Shown here in pieces: positions 6,285-12,729 of a DNA stretch of 12,729 nt. Where the stretch lies: positions 1-12,729 of the forward strand of contig JAFITR010000031.1 of NCBI GenBank assembly GCA_017116025.1, written 5' to 3'. A program made the position numbers and the translations under genes. Source of the stretch: Simkania negevensis. GTDB taxonomy: Bacteria > Chlamydiota > Chlamydiia > Chlamydiales > JAFITR01. Within the stretch, counting starts at the first letter, position 1, and each line of letters opens with the position of its first letter. A model generated the notes under the pieces. It made no database searches. It had not been told where the DNA came from and saw only the letters and a program-made list of their open reading frames with translations.

Positions 6285-6313
6285 TTGAATAGAAAGGGCT
6301 GTCAAGGTATAAC
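6285..6313 (+). promoter_or_regulatory. Predicted promoter of the glmM-glmS-tyrP-argS run
   Basis: TTGAAT (6285-6290), a 17-base spacer and TATAAC (6308-6313) form a good sigma-70/sigma-66-like promoter. The expected start near 6320 leaves a leader of about 43 bases. The leader carries AGGGAG (6348-6353), nine bases before the glmM ATG. This also argues that the longer in-frame start at 6285 is not used. Confidence 0.6.
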
Positions 6314-6362
6314 TTTACCCTGTCTAAATTTAAAGCATTGTACAACTAGGGAGCTTCGGTTG

Positions 6363-7730
6363 ATGGTAGGAAAATTATTTGGTACGGATGGTGTGAGGGG
6401 GCGGGCAAATCATTATCCGATGACACCAGAGGTGGCGTTGGGTTTGGGTCGTGCTGTGGGACAGACGTTTTTAAGGAAAGGTCGTCGTGGGCGAGTGGTG
6501 ATCGGTAAAGATACGCGTCTATCTTGTTATCTCTTTGAGAATGCGTTGATCGCGGGTTTGTGTTCTATGGGGGTGGATACGTTGATGGTAGGACCATTGC
6601 CGACGCCTGGTGTCGCCTTCATTACACGTGCCTACCGTGCCGATGCGGGGATAGTGATTTCTGCTTCACACAATAGTTTTGCAGACAACGGAATCAAGTT
6701 TTTCTCCTCTGATGGTTTCAAACTGCCAGATAAGGTAGAGCAAGAGATGGAGAAATTGGTGCTGGAGAACAATTTTGCCGATCTGCTGCCCACGGACGAT
6801 GCGTTGGGAAAAAACACGAAGATTGACGATGCTCAAGGAAGGTATATCGAGTTTGTTAAGGCAACGTTCCCCAAACAACTTTCTCTGAAGGATATCAAGA
6901 TTGTCCTTGATTGTGCCAATGGTGCTGGATACCGTGTGGCGCCGCATGTCTTTAAAGAACTCGATGCTTCTCTCTATGTCTATGGTGACCAGCCTAATGG
7001 TCTGAATATCAACGAAGGCTTCGGCTCTTTGTACCCCCAGGTGATTCAAAAGGGAGTGATCGAACATCAGGCCGATATCGGGATCGCTCTCGATGGTGAT
7101 GCTGATCGTGTGATTATGGTCGACGAAAATGCGCAGATTGTCGATGGCGATACAATATTGGCCATCTGTGCGCGCGATATGTACAAAAAAGGGGTGTTGA
7201 AGAACAACCGTATTGTCTCTACTGTCATGAGTAACTTCGGCTTTATGCAGGCGATGAAACGGTTGGGAATAGAAGTTGTGCAGGCACCTGTTGGAGATCG
7301 TTATGTGATCCAAGAGATGTTGAAACACGATGCTGTTATTGGAGGAGAACAAAGCGGCCATCTGATCTTCCTCGACCACAGCACCACGGGAGACAGCCTC
7401 GTGGCGGCATTGCAGGTGCTGCGTATCATGTTGGAGACCGACTCGAAGCTCTCCGACCTTGCTACCGTTGTTAAACATTACCCTCAAGCACATCTCAATG
7501 TCTCCGTAGAGACAAAACTCCCTCTGGAGAAAATCGATGGCTTAAAGGGTGCGATAGGAAAAATAGAGAAACAACTGGGTGAGAAAGGCCGCGTCCTTGT
7601 TCGCTATTCCGGCACAGAAAACATCTGTCGTGTGATGGTCGAAGGGCATAAACAGAAGCAGGTAGTTGAGATGGCAAAAAGCTTGGCTGACTTGTTGGAG
7701 GAACGTATCGGAAGAGGAGGAACGTCGTAA
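6363..7730 (+). CDS. glmM: Phosphoglucosamine mutase
   Basis: Interconverts glucosamine-6-phosphate and glucosamine-1-phosphate, the second step toward UDP-GlcNAc for peptidoglycan and lipid A. It has 455 residues from the ATG at 6363, close to the family's usual 445-450. The N-terminus GKLFGTDGVRG matches GlmM enzymes, and a good AGGGAG site precedes it. The open frame extends 26 codons upstream, but that stretch overlaps the predicted promoter and has no family similarity. The catalytic phosphoserine loop ISASHN places Ser102 in this numbering, the position known from E. coli GlmM. The metal loop DGDADR is at 244-249, the sugar-binding loop GGEQSGH at 327-333, and the phosphate-binding RYSGTE at 414-419. 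All four alpha-D-phosphohexomutase domains are present. It is first in the plus-strand run and ends one base before glmS. Confidence 0.97.
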   Translation: MVGKLFGTDGVRGRANHYPMTPEVALGLGRAVGQTFLRKGRRGRVVIGKDTRLSCYLFENALIAGLCSMGVDTLMVGPLPTPGVAFITRAYRADAGIVISASHNSFADNGIKFFSSDGFKLPDKVEQEMEKLVLENNFADLLPTDDALGKNTKIDDAQGRYIEFVKATFPKQLSLKDIKIVLDCANGAGYRVAPHVFKELDASLYVYGDQPNGLNINEGFGSLYPQVIQKGVIEHQADIGIALDGDADRVIMVDENAQIVDGDTILAICARDMYKKGVLKNNRIVSTVMSNFGFMQAMKRLGIEVVQAPVGDRYVIQEMLKHDAVIGGEQSGHLIFLDHSTTGDSLVAALQVLRIMLETDSKLSDLATVVKHYPQAHLNVSVETKLPLEKIDGLKGAIGKIEKQLGEKGRVLVRYSGTENICRVMVEGHKQKQVVEMAKSLADLLEERIGRGGTS

Positions 7731-7731
7731 G

Positions 7732-9564
7732 ATGTGTGGTATTTTCGGGTATATCGGTTCGAAGAACGCTGTTGATGTCTGTATTGAAGGGTTGCGTAAG
7801 CTCGAATATCGTGGATACGATTCCTCAGGTATTGCCGGAGTGCATACAGGCAAACTTGTTGTTAGCAAGGCTGTAGGCAAAATCGATAATATGGAGAAAA
7901 CTGTTAGAGAAAAAAAAATCTCCCTCGATGTTGCCGTTGCTCATACCCGATGGGCAACGCATGGTAAGCCCTCGGAGAATAACGCTCATCCACATCTTGA
8001 CCATACAAAAAAACTCGCTGTCGTTCATAACGGGATCATCGAAAACTACGCCGCTCTTCAAAAAGAACTTGAAGCTGAAGGAATCCCTTTCTCTACAGAG
8101 ACTGACTCCGAGGTCATCGCTCAGCTCATCAGCTACCACTACAACGGTGACCTTCTAAATACCGTGCAGAAGATCTTCCCTATGCTTCAAGGCTCATTGG
8201 CCGTTGTTGTCCTACACCAAGATCATCCCGAACAACTAGTCGCCGCAACCAAAGAAAGCCCCCTCGTTATCGGATTAGGAGATGCAGAGACCTTTGTCGC
8301 TTCTGATTCACATGCCTTCTCAATACATACTCGACAGGTAATCTTCTTAGGTCATGCAGAAGTTGCCTCTATTGAACGCGGCTGTGTACGCCTATTTAAC
8401 GAAAGTGCTGACGAATTACACCCTTCCACACGCCTCTCCGAGGTCGATCTCCATAATGTCGTCTCAGAGAAAAATGGGTATGAACACTATATGCTTAAAG
8501 AAATATTTGAGCAGTCGCAGACGCTGCGACACTCCCTATTGTCGCGTTTTGACGACGAATATGGTACGGCGATCTTCGAAGGCCTCGACCTCGATGCAAA
8601 AGATCTGTTGGCTATTAAACGCATCGTTATTGTCGCGTGTGGAACGTCGTGGCATGCCGGCTTGTTTGCTGCTTATCTGATTGAAAATCAGGCGCGTATC
8701 CCTGTACAGGTGGAGATCGCCTCGGAGTATCGTTATAAAAATCCTATTGTCCAAGACAGCACTCTTGCTATTGCCATTAGTCAGTCGGGAGAGACGGCAG
8801 ATACCTTAGCTGCTGTGCGCGAGCTGAAGGCTCGAGGAGCGAAAGTGATCGGGATTTGTAACGTGCAGGGATCGACGTTGGCTAGAGAGGCCGATGGCAC
8901 CCTCTTCCTACGTGCTGGACCGGAGATTGGCGTCGCTTCGACAAAAGCCTTCACCAGCAACCTTGTTGTCTTAGCACTCCTTTCCCTCCTCCTTTCGCGT
9001 ACGAGTCACATGAGCGAGCGGGATGGCAAGGCGTTTCTTGAAGAGTTGAAGAAGCTTCCTGGTCAGGTGGAAGAGGTGTTGAAGAGTGTTAAAACAATTG
9101 CTGCTGTGGCCAAAGAGTATGCGCGCTACGATAACTTCTTCTTCTTGGGCAGACGGTTTATGTTTCCCGTTGCTTTGGAAGGAGCGCTGAAGCTCAAAGA
9201 GATCTCCTACGTCAATGCCAATGGTTATCCTGCAGGGGAGATGAAACATGGTCCCATTGCTTTGATTAATGAAGAGTGTCCGACGATAGCCTTCTGTTGT
9301 GACTCGTTGACCTATCCCAAGATGATCAGCAACTTGATGGAAATCAAGGCGCGTAATGGCCGCATTCTCGCGATTGCTTTTGAAGGTGCTGAAGGGATAG
9401 AAAATGTCGCTGATGATGTGCTCTATATCCCCAAGACGGTTGACGAGCTGGCGGCGGTACCTGCTTCTGTTGTTGCTCAACTCCTTGCCTATCACCTCGC
9501 TCATACCAGAGGTACAGAGATCGATCAACCGCGCAACCTTGCTAAGTCGGTAACAGTTGAATAA
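7732..9564 (+). CDS. glmS: Glutamine-fructose-6-phosphate aminotransferase (isomerizing)
   Basis: First committed step of amino-sugar synthesis: fructose-6-phosphate plus glutamine to glucosamine-6-phosphate plus glutamate. It has 610 residues, against 609 in E. coli. The start is fixed by MCGIFGYIG, because Cys2 becomes the N-terminal nucleophile of the class II glutamine amidotransferase domain (about 2-220; TRWATHG at 72-78). Two SIS sugar-isomerase domains follow, with ACGTSWHAG (302-310) and SQSGETADT (350-358) in the first, and LKLKEISYVNANGYPAGEMKHGP (about 486-508) in the second. The tail NLAKSVTVE contains the Schiff-base lysine, Lys604. AGGAGG (7715-7720) lies in the end of glmM. 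The one-base gap to glmM leaves no room for a glmS ribozyme. Co-transcription of the two enzymes would keep successive steps in balance. Confidence 0.98.
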   Translation: MCGIFGYIGSKNAVDVCIEGLRKLEYRGYDSSGIAGVHTGKLVVSKAVGKIDNMEKTVREKKISLDVAVAHTRWATHGKPSENNAHPHLDHTKKLAVVHNGIIENYAALQKELEAEGIPFSTETDSEVIAQLISYHYNGDLLNTVQKIFPMLQGSLAVVVLHQDHPEQLVAATKESPLVIGLGDAETFVASDSHAFSIHTRQVIFLGHAEVASIERGCVRLFNESADELHPSTRLSEVDLHNVVSEKNGYEHYMLKEIFEQSQTLRHSLLSRFDDEYGTAIFEGLDLDAKDLLAIKRIVIVACGTSWHAGLFAAYLIENQARIPVQVEIASEYRYKNPIVQDSTLAIAISQSGETADTLAAVRELKARGAKVIGICNVQGSTLAREADGTLFLRAGPEIGVASTKAFTSNLVVLALLSLLLSRTSHMSERDGKAFLEELKKLPGQVEEVLKSVKTIAAVAKEYARYDNFFFLGRRFMFPVALEGALKLKEISYVNANGYPAGEMKHGPIALINEECPTIAFCCDSLTYPKMISNLMEIKARNGRILAIAFEGAEGIENVADDVLYIPKTVDELAAVPASVVAQLLAYHLAHTRGTEIDQPRNLAKSVTVE

Positions 9565-10741
9565 ACGAGGAGGGGTGGTAGGAGGCGCTTTGTTGATAGC
9601 AGGGACATCGATCGGTGCTGGGATGTTGGCGCTGCCCGTTGTCTCTGCTGTTGCAGGTTTTGTCCCCGCCCTCGTTGCCTTCTTCTGCTGTTGGCTTTTT
9701 ATGGCGGCGACAGGTCTGCTTTACCTTGAGGCGTGTTTGAGGATAGGCAAAGAGACCAATATCATCACTGTCGCCTATACTTCCCTGGGTAATGCAGGTA
9801 GAATATTTGCTTGGATCGTCTATATCTTCCTCTTCTACCTGTTGACGATCGCATACATTGCCGGTGGTGGAGAAATCGTTTCACACCTCTTCATCGATCG
9901 CATAAGTCACAGAGAGGCCTCGCTGCTCTTTCTCCTCGTCCTAGCACCTTTTGTCCTCGCCGGCACACGTGCTGTTACACGCCTAAACTTTCTGCTGATG
10001 GTAGGGTTGGGTGTTAGCTACGTCATCCTTTTTTTTATCGGCAGCAGCCACGTGGAGAGCGAGCGCCTCCTTGTACACCACTGGCCAAAGACATTTTTCC
10101 TCCTCCCTGTCGCCTTTACCGCGTTCGGATACCAAGGGGTGATCCCTTCGTTGATTACCTACCTCGACTTCGATGCAAAAAAACTGCGCCTAGCGATACT
10201 CATCGGCAGCTTTATCCCTTTTGTCATCTACCTCTTCTGGGAATGGCTCATCTTGGGTATCGTTCCTGTCGAAGGAGTAGGCGGTCTTTTGGAGGCGCTC
10301 CAGGCAGGAGATAGTGCCATAGCTCCTTTGCGTTTCTTTATCAAAAACCGTTGGGTCTACCCTGTCGCACGCTTTTTTGCCTTTTTCGCTATCGTTACAT
10401 CTTTCTTGGGTGTGACCTTGGGCCTTGTAGATTTCATGGCCGACGGACTCAAAATAAAAAAGAAGGGTAGGGGTAAGGTGTTGCTCGCCTTGCTCGTTTT
10501 TGTCGTCCCTCTCTTTGTTGTCTTGGTTAACCCGCATCTCTTCCTTAAAGCACTTGGGTACGCTGGAGGAATCGGAGGAAGCTTGTTGCTGGGCCTTCTG
10601 CCTATAATGGTGGTGTTTAGCGTGCGCTATCTCAAAAAAGGGAAGCAAACCCCTAGACAGCTGTTCGGAGGTAAGACGATGCTTGGAGTACTCACACTCT
10701 TTGTGCTTGTCGTCATTGTCACCCAATTAATGAACTTTTAA
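9557..10741 (+). CDS. tyrP: Aromatic amino acid permease, TyrP family
   Basis: Proton-coupled aromatic amino acid transporter of the hydroxy/aromatic amino acid permease (HAAAP) family, 394 residues with about eleven hydrophobic segments. The N-terminal GGALLIAGTSIGAGMLALP (9-27) is the family's first unwound helix motif. Specificity (Tyr, Trp or Phe) cannot be decided from sequence. The start is a TTG at 9557 that overlaps the last eight bases of glmS (MNKRGGVVGG). It is chosen because the family motif begins only a few residues later; a GTG at 9575 is an alternative. A purine-rich GAGGAGGGG sits inside the first codons, not before them, so initiation probably depends on coupling to glmS. 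Chlamydia carries one or two tyrP copies beside glmS, as I recall; here there is one. Confidence 0.9.
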   Translation: MNKRGGVVGGALLIAGTSIGAGMLALPVVSAVAGFVPALVAFFCCWLFMAATGLLYLEACLRIGKETNIITVAYTSLGNAGRIFAWIVYIFLFYLLTIAYIAGGGEIVSHLFIDRISHREASLLFLLVLAPFVLAGTRAVTRLNFLLMVGLGVSYVILFFIGSSHVESERLLVHHWPKTFFLLPVAFTAFGYQGVIPSLITYLDFDAKKLRLAILIGSFIPFVIYLFWEWLILGIVPVEGVGGLLEALQAGDSAIAPLRFFIKNRWVYPVARFFAFFAIVTSFLGVTLGLVDFMADGLKIKKKGRGKVLLALLVFVVPLFVVLVNPHLFLKALGYAGGIGGSLLLGLLPIMVVFSVRYLKKGKQTPRQLFGGKTMLGVLTLFVLVVIVTQLMNF

Positions 10742-10758
10742 TAAGCAGGTATTGCTGT

Positions 10759-12531
10759 ATGAAAAACATTGCTGATTTTTTGTCTGCCTCTTTTGAAAAA
10801 GCACTCATCGTTGCTTTTCCTGACTTAAAAGAGCGTGGCGATCCTTTAGAGGTGACACAGAGCACCCAAGATCATTTTGGACATTACCAGTTTAATAGCG
10901 CTATGCGCTTGGCTAAAGTGGTCAAAAGCAACCCTAGGAAGATCGCCGAAGCTCTCGTCGCTAAGCTCGACTTCAACGATGACCAGGGGAATCGTGCGAT
11001 AGAAAAAGTCGAGGTGGCAGGCCCGGGTTTTGTCAATATCACCATGGCACCATCTTTCCTCGCTGACAAAATCCTTGCCGCCTTGCAAAGCTCGCGCTTG
11101 GGAATCCCCTTGCCGACCACCCCTCAAAAGATCATCGTCGAATTCTCTTCTCCCAATATCGCCAAAGAACTGCACGTGGGACATCTGCGGTCGACGATCA
11201 TCGGAGAAAGCATCGCGCGCTTGTTTGAGTTCTTGGGGTATGATGTCTTGCGCCTCAATCATGTAGGTGACTGGGGAACACCTTTTGGTATGCTCATTAC
11301 CTTCTTGGTCGAAAATCACCCAGGCGTTGTCGAAGGGAAAGAGGCTGCTAACCTACACTTCCTTGCCCAATGGTATAAAGAAGCGCGTGGTCTGTTCGAT
11401 ACCGATAAAGCCTTCAAAGAACGCTCCCAGCGCGCTGTTGTCGCTCTGCAGGCAGGAGATGCCGTTGTGAAGAAGGTGTGGGAGAAGGTGTGCGAGATCT
11501 CTAGAGAGGCGTTTGAAGAGGTCTACCGCATCCTTGATGTCACGATCAGAGAGCGGGGAGAGTCGTTCTATCACGATATGCTTGCCGATGTCGTTGCATA
11601 TTTTGAGGAAAAAGGTCTTGTTACGCTATCTGACGGTGCTAAATGTGTTTTTATGGACGGTTTCTTAAATAGAGAGGGTGATCCCTTGCCACTCATTATA
11701 CAAAAATCTGACGGTGGCTACAACTACGCCACTACCGACCTTGCTGCCGTTAAACACCGCATCGAAACGGAAAAAGCAAAAAGGGTGATCTGTCTTACCG
11801 ACTCTGGACAAAGCCTTCATTTTCAGATGGTCTTCCAGGCGGCAGAAGAGGCAGGGCTGTATGATCCGCAAAAAGAGCGGCTTGATCACGTTGGATTTGG
11901 CCTCGTCCTCGGCGAAGATGGACAGAAGATCAAAACGCGCTCAGGTGATACTGTCAAGCTGATCGACCTGCTTAATGAAGCCGTTGTGCGCGCTAAAGCC
12001 ATCGTTAAAGAGCGTCATCCCGAATGGGGTGAAGCTGATGTCGACGCGTTAGCACGAGTGGTGGGTATTGGCGCCCTTAAGTACTCCGACCTCGCTACAC
12101 ATAGAACAGGAAACTACACCTTCAGCTTCGATAGAATGCTTCGCTTTGAAGGCAATACCGCCCCCTATCTCCTCTACTCATACGTCCGTATCCAAGGAAT
12201 CAAACGCAAGGTGGGTGGTGAGGCAGGTATCGACGTTGAAAAGCTCCTACAGCGTACCAAGATCGTTCTTGAACACCCGTCAGAGGTTGCTTTAGTGATA
12301 CATCTGCTCCGTTTTGCCGAGACGCTTCAGCGTATGGCTAACGATCTGCTGCCCAACCGCCTTACCGACTACCTATACCAGCTGGCAGAGCGGTTTAACG
12401 CCTTTTTTAGAGACTGCCGGGTAGAAGGTGATGCGCTTCAAGACAGCCGTCTCCTCCTGTGCGAAGCCACAGCACGTACTATGCAAAAAGGCCTACACAT
12501 CCTCGGACTCCATACCTCCGACAAAATGTAA
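10759..12531 (+). CDS. argS: Arginyl-tRNA synthetase
   Basis: Class I aminoacyl-tRNA synthetase charging tRNA-Arg, 590 residues, slightly longer than E. coli ArgRS (577). The N-terminal additional domain covers about 1-120 and contacts the tRNA D-loop. The catalytic Rossmann fold begins at SSPNIAKELHVGHLRSTIIGES, with the HIGH-equivalent HVGH at 139-142. NHVGDWGTPFGML (168-179) is an ArgRS hallmark. The KMSKS region is KIKTRSG (390-396), a usual variant for ArgRS. The C-terminal DALR anticodon-binding domain runs from about NTAPYLLYSYVRIQ (466-479) to the end. It is 17 bases after tyrP with a weak AGG upstream, probably in the same transcript. In Chlamydia argS lies elsewhere, as I recall, so its position here would be a rearrangement. 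Confidence 0.97.
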   Translation: MKNIADFLSASFEKALIVAFPDLKERGDPLEVTQSTQDHFGHYQFNSAMRLAKVVKSNPRKIAEALVAKLDFNDDQGNRAIEKVEVAGPGFVNITMAPSFLADKILAALQSSRLGIPLPTTPQKIIVEFSSPNIAKELHVGHLRSTIIGESIARLFEFLGYDVLRLNHVGDWGTPFGMLITFLVENHPGVVEGKEAANLHFLAQWYKEARGLFDTDKAFKERSQRAVVALQAGDAVVKKVWEKVCEISREAFEEVYRILDVTIRERGESFYHDMLADVVAYFEEKGLVTLSDGAKCVFMDGFLNREGDPLPLIIQKSDGGYNYATTDLAAVKHRIETEKAKRVICLTDSGQSLHFQMVFQAAEEAGLYDPQKERLDHVGFGLVLGEDGQKIKTRSGDTVKLIDLLNEAVVRAKAIVKERHPEWGEADVDALARVVGIGALKYSDLATHRTGNYTFSFDRMLRFEGNTAPYLLYSYVRIQGIKRKVGGEAGIDVEKLLQRTKIVLEHPSEVALVIHLLRFAETLQRMANDLLPNRLTDYLYQLAERFNAFFRDCRVEGDALQDSRLLLCEATARTMQKGLHILGLHTSDKM

Positions 12532-12636
12532 TGATGGCGTTATAAAGTAGCCTGTAGTTCGTAGTTTCATAAAAAAAACAGCAACTCTTCGGGTGTAGAA
12601 AATTTAAACAGGCAAAATAGACTTTCCGTTGTTCTC

Positions 12637-12651
12637 CAGGTCGAAGGCCTA
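12637..12651 (+). repeat. Isolated variant of the 15-base hairpin unit
   Basis: CAGGTCGAAGGCCTA resembles the CAGGCCGAAGGTCTG core of the array at 4410-4786. The G-U wobble sits at a different base pair and the outermost pair is lost. An alternative five-pair stem GTCGA (12640-12644) with TCGAC (12653-12657) is also possible. As a single short match it could be chance, but a clearer copy lies 42 bases downstream. Confidence 0.5.
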
Positions 12652-12692
12652 CTCGACTTTGGCAGTTTTGTAAAAAAATAATCGCATGATTA

Positions 12693-12729
12693 CAGGCTGA
12701 AGGCCTGACATTGTAACAGCCCAGAGCAA
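12693..12729 (+). repeat. Second copy of the palindromic element, cut by the window end
   Basis: CAGGCTGAAGGCCTG (12693-12707) is followed after three bases by TTGTAACAGCCCAGAGCAA. This is the same module order as the left arm at 4483-4518: hairpin unit, short spacer, TGTAACAG, then the first strand and loop of hairpin P1. The P1 strand reads CCCAGAGC against CCCAGGGC. It lies downstream of argS on the plus strand. The remainder is outside the window. Confidence 0.8.

Noticed and set aside
6285..6362. N-terminal extension of glmM by 26 codons.
   Set aside because: It begins at a TTG that is the predicted -35 box and runs through the -10 box. The extension has no GlmM similarity, and the ATG at 6363 has a good AGGGAG site.
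7728..7734. glmS ribozyme ahead of glmS.
   Set aside because: Only one base separates the glmM stop from the glmS start, and no ribozyme core is visible.

Overview
The window looks like a piece of chromosome from a member of the phylum Chlamydiota, probably an environmental (amoeba- or protist-associated) lineage and not Chlamydia itself. The reason is gene content and neighbourhood. As I recall the Chlamydia map, glmM, glmS, one or two tyrP permeases, a Bax-inhibitor-1/YccA membrane protein, ftsY, sucC and sucD sit side by side there. The same genes sit together here, with some inverted and some additions. Base composition looks balanced by eye, which would be high for Chlamydia. The assignment is inference from synteny and protein motifs; no phylogeny was run.

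Layout. (1) 29-3219, minus strand: a tight operon sucC-sucD-M50 protease, reading leftward. (2) 3220-3380: divergent promoter region carrying an inverted pair GTTATTGACA/GTTATTGATA. (3) 3381-4304, plus: ftsY, the SRP receptor, in a short form without an acidic N-terminal domain. (4) 4305-4826: a 522-base gene-free stretch between convergent genes, largely filled by a mirror-image hairpin array (about 4410-4786). (5) 4827-6091, minus: universal stress protein gene followed by a BI-1/YccA-type membrane protein gene. (6) 6092-6362: divergent intergenic region with a nested hairpin and a predicted promoter on each side. (7) 6363-12531, plus: a compact run glmM-glmS-tyrP-argS with gaps of 1, -8 and 17 bases. 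(8) 12532-12729: intergenic, holding one isolated hairpin unit and the start of another copy of the repeat family, cut by the window end.

Function. GlmS and GlmM are two successive steps from fructose-6-phosphate to glucosamine-1-phosphate, feeding UDP-GlcNAc for peptidoglycan and lipid A. TyrP imports aromatic amino acids and ArgS charges tRNA-Arg, so the plus-strand run combines envelope precursor supply with amino acid use. SucCD is the substrate-level phosphorylation step of the TCA cycle. FtsY, BI-1 and the M50 protease are membrane-associated housekeeping or quality-control proteins.

The coding genes belong to known families. The most interesting non-coding signal is the palindromic repeat family. 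Its stems are kept exactly while linkers and loops have drifted, its 15-base unit keeps pairing through wobble and compensatory changes, and it is arranged as a large inverted repeat between two convergent genes with further copies at the window end.
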